A DNA stretch of 64,000 nt from an uncultured Dorea sp. (GCA_910578865.1 CAJTRM010000005.1:62001-126000), one strand, 5' to 3'; shown: positions 16,010 to 25,350, counted from the stretch's first letter. Program-made: numbers and translations. The notes: generated by a model from the letters alone, not told the origin.

Positions 16010-16504
16010 ATGGAATTAAAGCGTGTTACCCACGAATTTAAACCGGTTTATAATGAAGAGTCCCGGATACTGATGCTGGGAACTATGCCGTCTCCCAAAT
16101 CCCGTGAGGCGGGCTTTTATTATGGACATCCCCGCAACCGTTTCTGGAAGGTAGTGTCTGACGTGTGCAAGGAGACGTTGCCTGATACCCGGGAGGATAA
16201 GATTGCGTTTGCACTCCGGAATAAGATCGCAGTGTGGGATGTGCTGGCCGGATGTGAGATCAAAGGGGCAGAAGACAGCAGTATCCGGAACCCCATACCA
16301 AATGATATGAATATCATCCTGAGAAATTCCAGGGTGCAGGCCGTTTTTACGACAGGAACAAAGGCAGCACAATTATATAAGAAGTATTGCTATAAGGATA
16401 CAGGAATAGAGGCTGTTAACCTTCCGTCCACAAGCCCTGCCAATTGCAGGATGAGCTATGAGGAGCTTTATCAGGCATATTCTGTGATCCTGGAATATCT
16501 GTGA
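16010..16504 (+). CDS. DNA-deoxyinosine glycosylase (uracil-DNA glycosylase superfamily)
   Basis: A 164-residue member of the uracil-DNA glycosylase superfamily, family 6, which removes hypoxanthine arising from adenine deamination. Motif 1 reads LMLGTMPSPKS and the following FYYGHPRNRFW is the usual partner segment. A C-terminal motif LPSTSPAN stands where the family has its second catalytic loop. AGGAAGG precedes the ATG at 16010, which gives the standard N-terminus, in contrast to the longer frame at 15962. Confidence 0.88.
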   Translation: MELKRVTHEFKPVYNEESRILMLGTMPSPKSREAGFYYGHPRNRFWKVVSDVCKETLPDTREDKIAFALRNKIAVWDVLAGCEIKGAEDSSIRNPIPNDMNIILRNSRVQAVFTTGTKAAQLYKKYCYKDTGIEAVNLPSTSPANCRMSYEELYQAYSVILEYL

Positions 16505-16587
16505 AACCGCTGCAGAGCTTTACAAACACATTTTGTGCGTTTGGCTCAACGGCTGACCGAACGTTAGATGGAACAGGGGGGAATGAT

Positions 16588-17391
16588 ATGACAAGAGAAG
16601 AGCGGGTGGACCGTCTTGTTGCGTATCTGAAAAAGGAAAATGAAGGTTATGCGGCTATCCGGGAGCCGGTCAATTACGATGAAAAACGAAGCCTTCTGAG
16701 AAGCCTGATGAATGTGCGGTTTCCGGGTGAGGCAGCCGGGCAGTATGTACAGATGCAGGACAAACTGCTTAAGGAAGAAGCAAGTGAGAAGGGAATTGTA
16801 GCGTGCGGGGATCTCCCGGCGGCGGGGGAGGTCTATCCCTGCCGTGAGATCCGCAACGCCGACCGTATCTTTTTATGGCAGGGAGACATTACAAGGCTCG
16901 CGGCGGATGCCATTGTAAATGCTGCCAACAGCCAGATGCTGGGCTGTTTTGTGCCGTGTCACGGCTGTATCGACAATGCGATTCATTCGGCGGCGGGTAT
17001 CCAGCTTCGGAACGAATGTGCGCGGCTGATGGAAGAACAGGGGCATGAGGAGGCGGCAGGAAAGGCAAAGATTACAGACGGCTACAACCTTCCCGCCGGA
17101 CATGTCATCCATACGGTAGGGCCGATCGTGGGGATGCAGGTGACGGAGAAGAACAAGGAGGAGTTGAAATCCTGTTATTTAAGTTGTCTGAAGCTTGCAG
17201 AGAAGCAAGGACTGAAATCCATTGCATTTTGCTGTATATCCACCGGAGAATTTCATTTTCCAAATAAACTGGCGGCGCAGATTGCAGTGGACACCGTGGA
17301 CAGATACCTGACGTCCTCGCAGATGGAGCAGGTTATATTTAATGTGTTTAAAGATGAGGATTATCATATTTATCGGAAATTATTTGCATAG
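16588..17391 (+). CDS. Zinc-dependent macrodomain ADP-ribosyl hydrolase
   Basis: A 267-residue protein of the Zn-macro class. An N-terminal helical part of about 95 residues precedes a macrodomain with GDITRLAADAIVNAANSQMLG. The zinc-binding stretch CFVPCHGCIDNAIH supplies Cys and His ligands, and PAGHVIHTVGP closes the ADP-ribose pocket. Such enzymes remove ADP-ribose from proteins. In staphylococci and streptococci they sit with a SirTM sirtuin, GcvH-like protein and LplA2. None of these is adjacent here, although a normal sirtuin lies 12 kb away. The stop codon's last base is the first base of a repeat element. Confidence 0.9.
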   Translation: MTREERVDRLVAYLKKENEGYAAIREPVNYDEKRSLLRSLMNVRFPGEAAGQYVQMQDKLLKEEASEKGIVACGDLPAAGEVYPCREIRNADRIFLWQGDITRLAADAIVNAANSQMLGCFVPCHGCIDNAIHSAAGIQLRNECARLMEEQGHEEAAGKAKITDGYNLPAGHVIHTVGPIVGMQVTEKNKEELKSCYLSCLKLAEKQGLKSIAFCCISTGEFHFPNKLAAQIAVDTVDRYLTSSQMEQVIFNVFKDEDYHIYRKLFA

Positions 17392-17541
17392 TTCAGCCAT
17401 AGCCAGTATAACGTGTGGATCATGCTTGCATGAATAAACACGTTATACTGGCTATGAGCGGAGCGCCTGATTATGAGCAAAAAGAGTTGTAAAGCAACGA
17501 AAAGCACGTAAGTGCGGTTTTGCGAATGGCGTAGGCTGAAC
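17391..17541 (+). mobile_element. MITE-like interspersed repeat, copy A
   Basis: A 151-base element bounded by inverted GTTCAGCC and GGCTGAAC. The left half folds into a long hairpin (ATAGCCAGTATAACGTGT against ACACGTTATACTGGCTAT). The right half holds smaller hairpins such as GCAC-GTAA-GTGC. It carries no gene. The near-identical 11-12 base strings TATTTGCATAG (17381-17391) and TATTTTGCATAG (17545-17556) flank it and may be a target duplication. A reverse-orientation copy lies at 39743-39907, with seven differences by my count, all transitions. A fragment lies at 37926-37963. Confidence 0.8.
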
Positions 17542-17568
17542 TGCTATTTTGCATAGGAGGGTCTGAGA

Positions 17569-18447
17569 ATGTATGAACTGATACAGGTCAGCAGCCGGTG
17601 TTATTATATAGACTGTCCGGCAAAGATTGGCGTTTATCGTGCGGACGGAGTGCATGTCTGGATGATTGACAGCGGAAATGACAAAGACGCGGGCAGAAGA
17701 GTAAAAAAGATTCTGGATAAAAACGGCTGGCAGCTTGCCGGTATCCTGAATACACACTCTCATGCAGACCATATCGGCGGTAACCGTTATCTGCAGGGCC
17801 AGACGGGATGCAGCATCTATTGCAGTGATATAGAAGGGGATTTTGCGCGCCATCCCATTTTGGAACCGTCTCTTTTGTACGGAGGCTATCCGTGCAGAGA
17901 TCTGCGGCACAAATTTCTGCTGGCGCAGGAAAGCCAAGTGTTGGGGTTCTCGGAGGGAGGATTCCCGGAAGAGGTCGAAGTGATACCGCTGCCGGGGCAT
18001 TCTTTTGATATGGCAGGATTTGGCATGCCGGAGGGAGTGGTATTTCTTGCGGACTGTATCAGCAGCAGGGAGACGCTGGAAAAATATGCCGTTTCCTTCA
18101 TCTATGATGTGGGAGCATATTTAGAGACCTTAGATATGGTAGAAAATATGGAGGCTGCGGTATTTGTTCCTTCCCATGCAGAGGCGTCCGGTGATATAAA
18201 GGAGCTTGTCCGGTTTAACCGGGAGAAGGTATACGAAGTGGCGGATCGGATTCTGGCCGCGTGCCGGGAGCCTGTATGTTTTGAAAAGATACTTCAGGGT
18301 ATCTTTCAGGACTATGGCCTGTCTATGAATTTTGAACAGTATGCACTGGTCGGCAGTACAGTACGCTCGTATCTGTCATGGCTGAAAAACAATGGGAAAT
18401 TAACAGTTGCCGTAAAAGACAGTATGCTGATGTGGGAGAGGGCCTGA
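17569..18447 (+). CDS. MBL-fold metallo-hydrolase
   Basis: A 292-residue metallo-beta-lactamase-fold protein. The metal motif is THSHADHIGG, with a second histidine in PLPGHSFD, an aspartate in FLADC, and a last histidine in VPSHAE. The N-terminus and a C-terminal helical winged-helix-like end (about 220-292) fit the glyoxalase II-like hydrolase group, but the substrate is unknown. Its AGGAGGG ribosome site lies just outside the right end of repeat copy A, so the insertion separates this gene from the upstream operon. Confidence 0.85.
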   Translation: MYELIQVSSRCYYIDCPAKIGVYRADGVHVWMIDSGNDKDAGRRVKKILDKNGWQLAGILNTHSHADHIGGNRYLQGQTGCSIYCSDIEGDFARHPILEPSLLYGGYPCRDLRHKFLLAQESQVLGFSEGGFPEEVEVIPLPGHSFDMAGFGMPEGVVFLADCISSRETLEKYAVSFIYDVGAYLETLDMVENMEAAVFVPSHAEASGDIKELVRFNREKVYEVADRILAACREPVCFEKILQGIFQDYGLSMNFEQYALVGSTVRSYLSWLKNNGKLTVAVKDSMLMWERA

Positions 18448-18594
18448 AAGCGGGATTTTAATCTGCACTATTGTCCTGTCGGGGGGATGTTCGCGAAGTA
18501 CAGGAAGAGGTATGGATATTAGGATTAAGAGTGTCCGGTGTTTTGCAGCACTTTACGGCAACTCTTAAGACTTTCTGAAAATTTTTTAAACGGC

Positions 18595-18623
18595 TTGACA
18601 AATCAGGTTCCGGTGGCTATCAT
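18595..18623 (+). promoter_or_regulatory. Sigma-A promoter of valS
   Basis: TTGACA, 17 bases, TATCAT. Transcription would start near 18630, at the front of the T-box leader. Confidence 0.75.
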
Positions 18624-18629
18624 AATCAA

Positions 18630-18917
18630 TAGTTTTATGTAAATGATGAAAAAGGCGCTGAAGAAGAGGAGTACGCAGTATTCATTCTGCCAGAGAGAGC
18701 ATCCCACAGGCTGAGAGGAGCTTCAGAACAGAACTGCGGAAGGTAGCTTCCGAGCCGGATGGCTGAACCTGAGAGAGCAGTCTGCAGGCTAGGTCATCCC
18801 GGAGTCGTTCCCGTTACAGAATAAGATGAGAAGTACAGAAGAAGGTGTCTTCTTTTGTATAATAAAGGTGGTACCGCGATGAGATTTCGCCCTTTATGAA
18901 AATAGAGGGCGTTTTTT
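18630..18917 (+). ncRNA. Valine T-box leader of valS
   Basis: A tRNA-sensing riboswitch. The T-box sequence AAAGGTGGTACCGCG is at 18864-18878 and the terminator CGCCCTTTAT-gaaa-ATAGAGGGCG plus six Ts ends at 18917. In Stem I, CGCAG (18674-18678) pairs with CTGCG (18734-18738). The flanking AGTA (18670-18673) and GAA (18739-18741) form the S-turn of the specifier loop. One base later comes GTA (18743-18745), a valine codon that matches the downstream gene. AGAGAGC at 18694-18700 is the usual Stem I bulge. Uncharged tRNA(Val) should prevent termination. The rest of 18448-18595 shows nothing I recognise. Confidence 0.92.
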
Positions 18918-18968
18918 ATGCCCTGAAATGTGAAAAAAGTGTGAAGTACAAGTTATGAGGAGGAAGCT

Positions 18969-21629
18969 ATGGGACAGAACTTAGAAACAACTTACAATCC
19001 AAAGGCCATTGAGTCAAAGCTGTATGAAAAGTGGTGCGAGGGCAAATATTTCCACGCTGAGATCGACAGGGATAAAAAACCGTTTACGATTGTGATGCCG
19101 CCGCCGAATATTACAGGAAAGCTGCATATGGGGCATGCGCTCGACAATACCCTGCAGGATGTATTGATCCGTTATAAGAGGATGCAGGGATATAATGCCC
19201 TGTGGGTGCCGGGAACAGACCATGCGGCTATTTCCACAGAGGTAAAAGTGACGAATCAGTTAAAGGAAGAGGGCGTTGATAAAAAGGAGCTGGGAAGAGA
19301 AAAGTTCCTGGAGAGGACCTGGCAGTGGAAAGAAGAGTATGGCGGAACGATCACAGGGCAGCTTAAGAAGATGGGAAGCTCCTGTGACTGGGACAGGCTT
19401 CGTTTTACTATGGATGAAGGCTGCTCCAGAGCCGTTGAGGAAGTATTTATAAAGCTGTATGAAGAAGGCTATATCTATAAAGGGTCCAGGATTATCAACT
19501 GGTGTCCGGTATGTAAGACATCCCTCTCAGATGCAGAGGTAGAGCATGAGGAACAGGAGGGCAGTTTCTGGCACATCAAATACCCGATCGTCGGAACGGA
19601 CGATTATCTTGAGATTGCAACAACACGTCCGGAGACAATGCTTGGAGATATGGCTATCGCAGTACATCCGGATGATGAACGTTATAAAGATATTGTAGGA
19701 AAGACCTGTCTGCTCCCGCTGACAGACCGGGAAATTCCGATCGTTGCAGATTATTATGTAGACAAAGAATTCGGGACCGGGGCGGTGAAGATCACACCGG
19801 CTCATGACCCCAACGATTTTGAGGTGGGAAGACGTCATAATCTGCCGGAGATCAATGTGATGAATGATGATGCTACCATCAATGAGCAGTATGGCGGGAA
19901 ATATGCGGGTATGGATCGTTACGAAGCCAGAAAGGCTATGGTGGCAGACCTTGAGGAGCAGGGATATCTTGTAAAGATCGAGCCTCACTCCCACAACGTA
20001 GGAACACATGACCGCTGCCATACAACCGTTGAGCCGCTCGTAAAGCAGCAATGGTTTGTCCGTATGGAGGAGCTGGCAAAACCGGCTATAGAGGCAATTA
20101 AAACCGGGGAACTGAAGTTTGTGCCGGAGCGTTTTGATAAGATATACCTGCATTGGCTTGAGAATATCCGCGACTGGTGTATTTCCAGGCAGATCTGGTG
20201 GGGACACAGGATCCCGGCATACTACTGTGATGAATGCGGGGAGCTTGTAGTGGCGAAGGAAATGCCGGACGTATGCCCGAAATGCGGATGTCAGCATTTT
20301 ACCCAGGATGAGGATACGCTGGATACCTGGTTCAGTTCGGCCCTCTGGCCGTTCTCTACCCTTGGCTGGCCGGAGAACACAGAGGATCTTCAGTATTTTT
20401 ATCCTACTGATGTGCTGGTGACCGGATATGATATTATTTTCTTCTGGGTCATCCGTATGGTATTTTCCGGATACGCGCATACAGGGAAGTCGCCCTTCCA
20501 TACTGTATTTATCCACGGCCTTGTGAGAGATTCTCAGGGGCGTAAGATGAGCAAGTCCCTGGGGAACGGGATTGACCCGCTGGAGATCATTGACCAGTAC
20601 GGGGCGGATGCCCTGCGTATGACGCTTGTAACCGGAAATGCTCCCGGAAATGATATGCGTTTCTATAATGAGAGGGTGGAGGCAAGCCGTAATTTTGCCA
20701 ACAAGGTGTGGAATGCGTCCAGGTTTATTATGATGAATCTTGGAGATCAGGAATTGACAGCGCCGAAGGATGGGGCGGCACATCCGGCAGACTGCTGGAT
20801 CATGTCCAGATGCAACAGTCTGGTAAAGGATGTCACAGAGAACCTGGATAAGTTTGAACTGGGGATTGCTCTTGCAAAGGTTTATGATTTCCTCTGGGAT
20901 GAATTCTGCGACTGGTACATCGAGATGGCAAAATACCGTATCTATCATGCAGAGGAAGATGCAGAGGGCGCGAATGACGCACTGTGGACGCTCAGGGAGG
21001 TGTTAAAGAAATCTCTGAAGCTTCTGCATCCTTACATGCCGTTTGTGACGGAAGAGATTTACAGTAAGCTGATTCCAGACGAGAAGTCTCTGATGATCTC
21101 TGACTGGCCGGTGTATGAGGAAGCCTGGAATTTCCCTGACATGGAGGTGGTTGCAGAGCACTACAAGGAGATGATCCGCGGGATCCGCAATGTGCGTGCC
21201 GAGATGAATGTACCGAATTCCAGAAAAGCAACTGCCTATGTGGTATGTGAGGATCAGAGATTGTGCGGCGGGCTTGAATTCCTGAGAAACTCCGCAAAAC
21301 AGATGGCGTCATTGAACGACCTGGTTATCCGGCAGGATAAGACGGGAATCGCAGACGACGCAGTATCGATCGTAGTTCCTGACGCGACCGTTTATGTGCC
21401 GTTGGAGGAACTGATTGATTTTGCTCAGGAGATTGAGCGTCTCACAAAGGAAGAGGCACGTCTGTCCAAAGAGATCGGACGTGCAGAGGGAATGTTAAAG
21501 AATGAAAAATTCGTAAGTAAGGCGCCTGAGGCCAAGGTTCTGGAAGAGCGTGAAAAGCTTGAAAAATACAGGCAGATGAAAGCGCAGGTGACAGAAAGGC
21601 TTGAAGGGTTAAAGGCAAAACAGCCGTAG
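18969..21629 (+). CDS. valS: Valyl-tRNA synthetase
   Basis: An 886-residue class I synthetase that charges tRNA(Val). PPPNITGKLHMGHA contains the HIGH-type signature (HMGH). TDHAAISTEVK is typical of ValRS rather than IleRS or LeuRS. KMSKSLGN is the KMSKS loop. An editing domain with TTRPETMLGD and a C-terminal coiled coil (about 810-880, EIERLTKEEARLSKEI) complete it. GAGGAGG precedes the ATG. Expression is controlled by the T-box just upstream. Confidence 0.98.
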   Translation: MGQNLETTYNPKAIESKLYEKWCEGKYFHAEIDRDKKPFTIVMPPPNITGKLHMGHALDNTLQDVLIRYKRMQGYNALWVPGTDHAAISTEVKVTNQLKEEGVDKKELGREKFLERTWQWKEEYGGTITGQLKKMGSSCDWDRLRFTMDEGCSRAVEEVFIKLYEEGYIYKGSRIINWCPVCKTSLSDAEVEHEEQEGSFWHIKYPIVGTDDYLEIATTRPETMLGDMAIAVHPDDERYKDIVGKTCLLPLTDREIPIVADYYVDKEFGTGAVKITPAHDPNDFEVGRRHNLPEINVMNDDATINEQYGGKYAGMDRYEARKAMVADLEEQGYLVKIEPHSHNVGTHDRCHTTVEPLVKQQWFVRMEELAKPAIEAIKTGELKFVPERFDKIYLHWLENIRDWCISRQIWWGHRIPAYYCDECGELVVAKEMPDVCPKCGCQHFTQDEDTLDTWFSSALWPFSTLGWPENTEDLQYFYPTDVLVTGYDIIFFWVIRMVFSGYAHTGKSPFHTVFIHGLVRDSQGRKMSKSLGNGIDPLEIIDQYGADALRMTLVTGNAPGNDMRFYNERVEASRNFANKVWNASRFIMMNLGDQELTAPKDGAAHPADCWIMSRCNSLVKDVTENLDKFELGIALAKVYDFLWDEFCDWYIEMAKYRIYHAEEDAEGANDALWTLREVLKKSLKLLHPYMPFVTEEIYSKLIPDEKSLMISDWPVYEEAWNFPDMEVVAEHYKEMIRGIRNVRAEMNVPNSRKATAYVVCEDQRLCGGLEFLRNSAKQMASLNDLVIRQDKTGIADDAVSIVVPDATVYVPLEELIDFAQEIERLTKEEARLSKEIGRAEGMLKNEKFVSKAPEAKVLEEREKLEKYRQMKAQVTERLEGLKAKQP

Positions 21630-21677
21630 GCACAACCGGCCCGCAGGTGACCGGCAGGACAGTTATAAGGGGATATT

Positions 21678-23882
21678 ATGAAGAAGATCCAGATCAGGAA
21701 ACCCGATCTTAAGGGTGGAATTCAGAAATTAAAAAATCTGAAAAAGGAAGATGTAAAAGCATACTGGAAAGCCAGGAGAGAGCGTCGGGCAAGGATTATC
21801 GAGGAGCGCAGAAACAGTGCTTTCGCCAGGAAGATGCGGCCGGTCTATAAGATCATGAACCGCTTCTCCCTGGTGTTCCACGCACTGCTTGCCTGCACGA
21901 TCAATTTTGTGATCGAAGCGATCTCCAGGCATTCGGCATTTGAGGCGTGGGATTATATGACGGATACGCCCATGGTATTTTTATATAATGCTTTTATGAT
22001 CTTTGCCACATTTTCAATTGTATATCTCTTTAAGAGAAGAGTCTTTGTGCGTATCATTATCAGTGTACTGTGGCTGATCCTCGGAGTGGCCAACGGTTAT
22101 ATGCTGATGGTGCGTGTGACGCCGTTTAACGCGCAGGATCTGAAGGTGGCTGCAGACGGACTCACGCTGGTCAGGAATTATTTCAATGGAATTGAAATTG
22201 TGGTCGTCCTGGTAGGACTGGCTTCTGTGGTAATATGGATTATCTCCATGTGGAAGCGGGGAGGCCAGTTTGAAGGGAAAGTGCACCGGATCCGGGCTCT
22301 GGCGGGAATTGCCGCGTGTGCTGCACTCTACGGAGTGGCGGCGGAGCAGGCGGTGGAGCAGAGGGTTGTATCTACCTATTTTGGAAATATCGCATTTGCT
22401 TATGAGGATTACGGGCTGCCGTACTGCTTTATGGCAAGTGTATTTAACACCGGTATCAATGAACCGGGGGATTATAGTGAGCAGACAATCAAAGAGATCA
22501 GCAAAAACGGAGAAATCAATCAGAGTATGACCGGGCGCTCTCAGGAGGAGCTGCCGAATATTATTTTTGTTCAGCTGGAATCATATTTTGACGTCGCTGA
22601 GGCAGAATTTTTTACGACATCAAAGGATGCCTCGCCGAATCTCCGTGCAATGTATGAAAATTATTCGTCCGGTTATTTTAAAGTGCCGTCCGTAGGCGCG
22701 GGCACGGCCAATACAGAGTTTGAAGTACTGACCGGAATGAACCTCAGGTATTTCGGCCCGGGGGAATATCCGTATAAGACGGTGCTCAAGGACAGGACCA
22801 GCGAGAGCGCGGCTTCGGTGCTGGGCGGCCTTGGGTACGGCACTCATGCTCTGCACAACAATGGAGGAAATTTTTACAGCCGCGCGAAAGTGTTTAATAA
22901 TATCGGATTTGACAGCTACACCAGTAAAGAATTTATGAATATTCTCCAGCTTACGCCAAACGGATGGGCGAAGGATGATATTTTGATCCAGCATATTATG
23001 AATGCCATGGATACTACCGGCGGGCAGGATTTTGTATTTGCCATCAGTGTGCAGGGGCACGGGGAATACCCGGAAGAACGCCTGATCGAGAATCCGGAGA
23101 TTACGCTGGAAGGGATCGAGGATGAAGCAAAGCGCAATAAGTGGGAGTATTATGTCAATCAGGTCTATGAAATGGATCAGTTTGCCGGCAATCTGGTGAG
23201 AGCCGTGGAACAGCGGGGAGAGCCCTCAGTAGTTGTGTTTTACGGTGACCACCTTCCGACGATGGGACTTGAGGCGGAGGATCTGAAGAGCCGGTATCTG
23301 TATAATACCAATTATGTGATATGGGATAACATCGGGCTGAAGAAAGAGGACCGCAATATTCCGGCATATCAGATCATGGCAGATGTGCTGGAACGTCTGG
23401 ATATACATGCCGGAACGATTTTTAACTATCATCAGCAGAGAAGGAAGAGCAAGAACTATCTGGCGGACCTTGAGCTTCTGCAGTATGATATCCTGTACGG
23501 GAAACAGCATGTGTATGACGGGAAACTTCCTATTACAGAGGGGCACATGATGATGGGAGTTAAGGATGTCACGCTGACAAATGTAGTGGGGCACCTGGAC
23601 AACGGATGCAGCCTGTACGGTGAAAATTTTACGAAGCAGAGCAAGGTAGATGTAAACGGAGAGAGGCAGGAAGGAAAATTCCTGAATAATACAAGGATCG
23701 ACCTGCCGGAAACCGAATTGAAGGACGGAGATATTATCACGGTGAAACAGATGGGATCAAGCAATACGCTGTTCCGCAAATCCAATGACTACCTGTATCA
23801 GGGAGGACAGCTTACGGTAATGGAAGGGACAGGAACAGATACATCTGTATCGTGGACGAAGCAGGAAGACGGAGAAGAATAA
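21678..23882 (+). CDS. LTA synthase-like membrane sulfatase-fold enzyme
   Basis: A 734-residue membrane enzyme. A basic N-terminal region is followed by about five membrane segments (within 60-230), then an extracellular sulfatase-fold domain. The nucleophile threonine lies in GAGTANTEFE, with metal ligands in QLESY and YGDHLP. This resembles LtaS, which polymerises glycerol phosphate, or related phosphoglycerol transferases. About 100 extra residues at the end (about 620-725, YGENFTKQSKVDVNG) look like an IPT/TIG-type beta sandwich. The stop overlaps the folC start by one base. Confidence 0.85.
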   Translation: MKKIQIRKPDLKGGIQKLKNLKKEDVKAYWKARRERRARIIEERRNSAFARKMRPVYKIMNRFSLVFHALLACTINFVIEAISRHSAFEAWDYMTDTPMVFLYNAFMIFATFSIVYLFKRRVFVRIIISVLWLILGVANGYMLMVRVTPFNAQDLKVAADGLTLVRNYFNGIEIVVVLVGLASVVIWIISMWKRGGQFEGKVHRIRALAGIAACAALYGVAAEQAVEQRVVSTYFGNIAFAYEDYGLPYCFMASVFNTGINEPGDYSEQTIKEISKNGEINQSMTGRSQEELPNIIFVQLESYFDVAEAEFFTTSKDASPNLRAMYENYSSGYFKVPSVGAGTANTEFEVLTGMNLRYFGPGEYPYKTVLKDRTSESAASVLGGLGYGTHALHNNGGNFYSRAKVFNNIGFDSYTSKEFMNILQLTPNGWAKDDILIQHIMNAMDTTGGQDFVFAISVQGHGEYPEERLIENPEITLEGIEDEAKRNKWEYYVNQVYEMDQFAGNLVRAVEQRGEPSVVVFYGDHLPTMGLEAEDLKSRYLYNTNYVIWDNIGLKKEDRNIPAYQIMADVLERLDIHAGTIFNYHQQRRKSKNYLADLELLQYDILYGKQHVYDGKLPITEGHMMMGVKDVTLTNVVGHLDNGCSLYGENFTKQSKVDVNGERQEGKFLNNTRIDLPETELKDGDIITVKQMGSSNTLFRKSNDYLYQGGQLTVMEGTGTDTSVSWTKQEDGEE

Positions 23883-25213
23883 TGCCAGAAAAAATGCCGG
23901 TAGATTATAGAGAAGCAGTGGAATATATAGAGGAACTCCCAAGGTTCACCAGGAAGCATCCTCTGGAGCATACAAAGGAATTTATGAAAAGGCTGGGAAA
24001 CCCGGCTCATGGCTGTAAGGTGATCCATGTGGCCGGGACAAACGGAAAAGGCTCTGTATGCGCCTATATTCAGGCGATCCTCCAGGCAGAAGGGAAAAGA
24101 TGCGGATTTTTTACTTCTCCCCACCTTATTTCGGTCAATGAGAGGATTCAGATAGACAGGCAGCCGATAGAGGACCAGTTGTTTTTTGAGGTTTTCAGGA
24201 AGGTATCTGACGCCGCGCAGGATATGGAAAAGGAAGGCCTTGGACATCCGTCCTACTTTGAATTCCTGTATGGGATGGGGATGGAGACTTTTGACCGCAC
24301 TGCCGTGGAGTATATTGTTCTGGAGACAGGGCTGGGCGGGAGGCTTGACGCCACCAATTCTGTAGAGGATCCATTGCTTACAGTGATCACTTCGGTCAGC
24401 CTGGATCATACAGATATCCTGGGGAATACGATCTCGGAGGTTGCTTACGAAAAGGCGGGGATCATAAAACCGGGAGTACCTGTATTTTTTGACGGGAGTA
24501 ATGAAGAGGTGTCAGAGGTGATCAGGAAGGAAGCCTTGAAAAAGAACGCCCCCTGTAGAGAAATCTCGAAAAATGCGTACGAAATCCGGGAAGTTCGGCC
24601 AAACTATATTGCATTTTCACGGCAAAATGCGTATGATAAAGATGTTATGTGGCGTGTTCCGAACTGCGGATGTTATCAGGCGATGAACACGGAAATCGCC
24701 GTAGAAGCTATGGAATATATACTGCAGGCCGGAGAGGACAGCAGCCGCACAGAGCGATGGATCAATGCAGTGGCAGCCGTCCGCTGGGAGGGCAGAATGG
24801 AAGAGGTGGAGGAGCGCCTGATCGTTGACGGCGCTCATAATCCGGGAGCGGTCGAGGCTTTTGCAGAGACCCTTCAGATGCTCGGGGCGGATCAGTTGGA
24901 AGAACCTGTTCTTGTATTTTCGGCGGCTGCAGATAAAAAATATGAAAAAATGATTGAGTATCTGTGCAGGAACGTTAAGGCAAAAGCCTATATCGTGACG
25001 GAGATTGAAGATAAAAGAAGGGTTCCGGCAAGTGAGCTCGGACACATTTTCAGGAAATATACAGACCGGAAGGTTTTGGTATGTGCAGCGCTTGAGGATG
25101 CCGTCAGGAGGGCATTTGAGGAGAGAGGCGGGGGCAGGGTTTATTGCCTGGGTTCTCTGTATCTTGCGGGAATGGTTAAAAAATTAGCGGCAGGAGGAAA
25201 GATTCATGCTTAA
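23882..25213 (+). CDS. folC: Folylpolyglutamate synthase / dihydrofolate synthase
   Basis: A 443-residue Mur-ligase-like enzyme that adds glutamate to folates. The P-loop is VAGTNGKGSV, the omega-loop region is GFFTSPHL, followed by NERIQI, and GGRLDATN and DHTDILG are family motifs. The C-terminal domain carries LIVDGAHNPGA. The ATG at 23882 shares a base with the preceding stop, and the longer frame at 23852 would overlap that gene more. A 44-residue gene overlaps its end. Confidence 0.95.
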   Translation: MPEKMPVDYREAVEYIEELPRFTRKHPLEHTKEFMKRLGNPAHGCKVIHVAGTNGKGSVCAYIQAILQAEGKRCGFFTSPHLISVNERIQIDRQPIEDQLFFEVFRKVSDAAQDMEKEGLGHPSYFEFLYGMGMETFDRTAVEYIVLETGLGGRLDATNSVEDPLLTVITSVSLDHTDILGNTISEVAYEKAGIIKPGVPVFFDGSNEEVSEVIRKEALKKNAPCREISKNAYEIREVRPNYIAFSRQNAYDKDVMWRVPNCGCYQAMNTEIAVEAMEYILQAGEDSSRTERWINAVAAVRWEGRMEEVEERLIVDGAHNPGAVEAFAETLQMLGADQLEEPVLVFSAAADKKYEKMIEYLCRNVKAKAYIVTEIEDKRRVPASELGHIFRKYTDRKVLVCAALEDAVRRAFEERGGGRVYCLGSLYLAGMVKKLAAGGKIHA

Positions 25214-25340
25214 TTTTGAAGAAGAAATCAAAAAATTTCAGCCCAGCCTGGAGGTAGAAGATATTGAGGGAGCAGTTTATCAGGAGGATCTTACCGATAT
25301 GACTGATATTCTGCGTGAAGTAATAGAGCAGACAAAATAA
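25206..25340 (+). CDS. 44-residue acidic protein between folC and a TPR gene
   Basis: A short gene that standard ORF cut-offs would miss. It begins MLNFEEEIKKFQPSLEVED and ends REVIEQTK, has no cysteine and is strongly acidic and helical. AGGAGGAAAG sits 6-7 bases before the ATG, and the gene overlaps folC by 8 bases and stops 10 bases before the TPR gene. Ribosome site, overlap and tight spacing support a real gene. The function is unknown. It may be a partner of the TPR protein. Confidence 0.7.
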   Translation: MLNFEEEIKKFQPSLEVEDIEGAVYQEDLTDMTDILREVIEQTK

Positions 25341-25350
25341 AGGGGATTAT

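Noticed and set aside
18448..18594. Possible small gene between the MBL hydrolase and the valS promoter
   Set aside because: No frame with a ribosome site and start is visible. The segment looks non-coding.
19527..20948. Long minus-strand frame (473 residues) within valS
   Set aside because: It lies wholly opposite the conserved valS gene, has no ribosome site and matches no family. Strong codon bias of valS explains the open frame.
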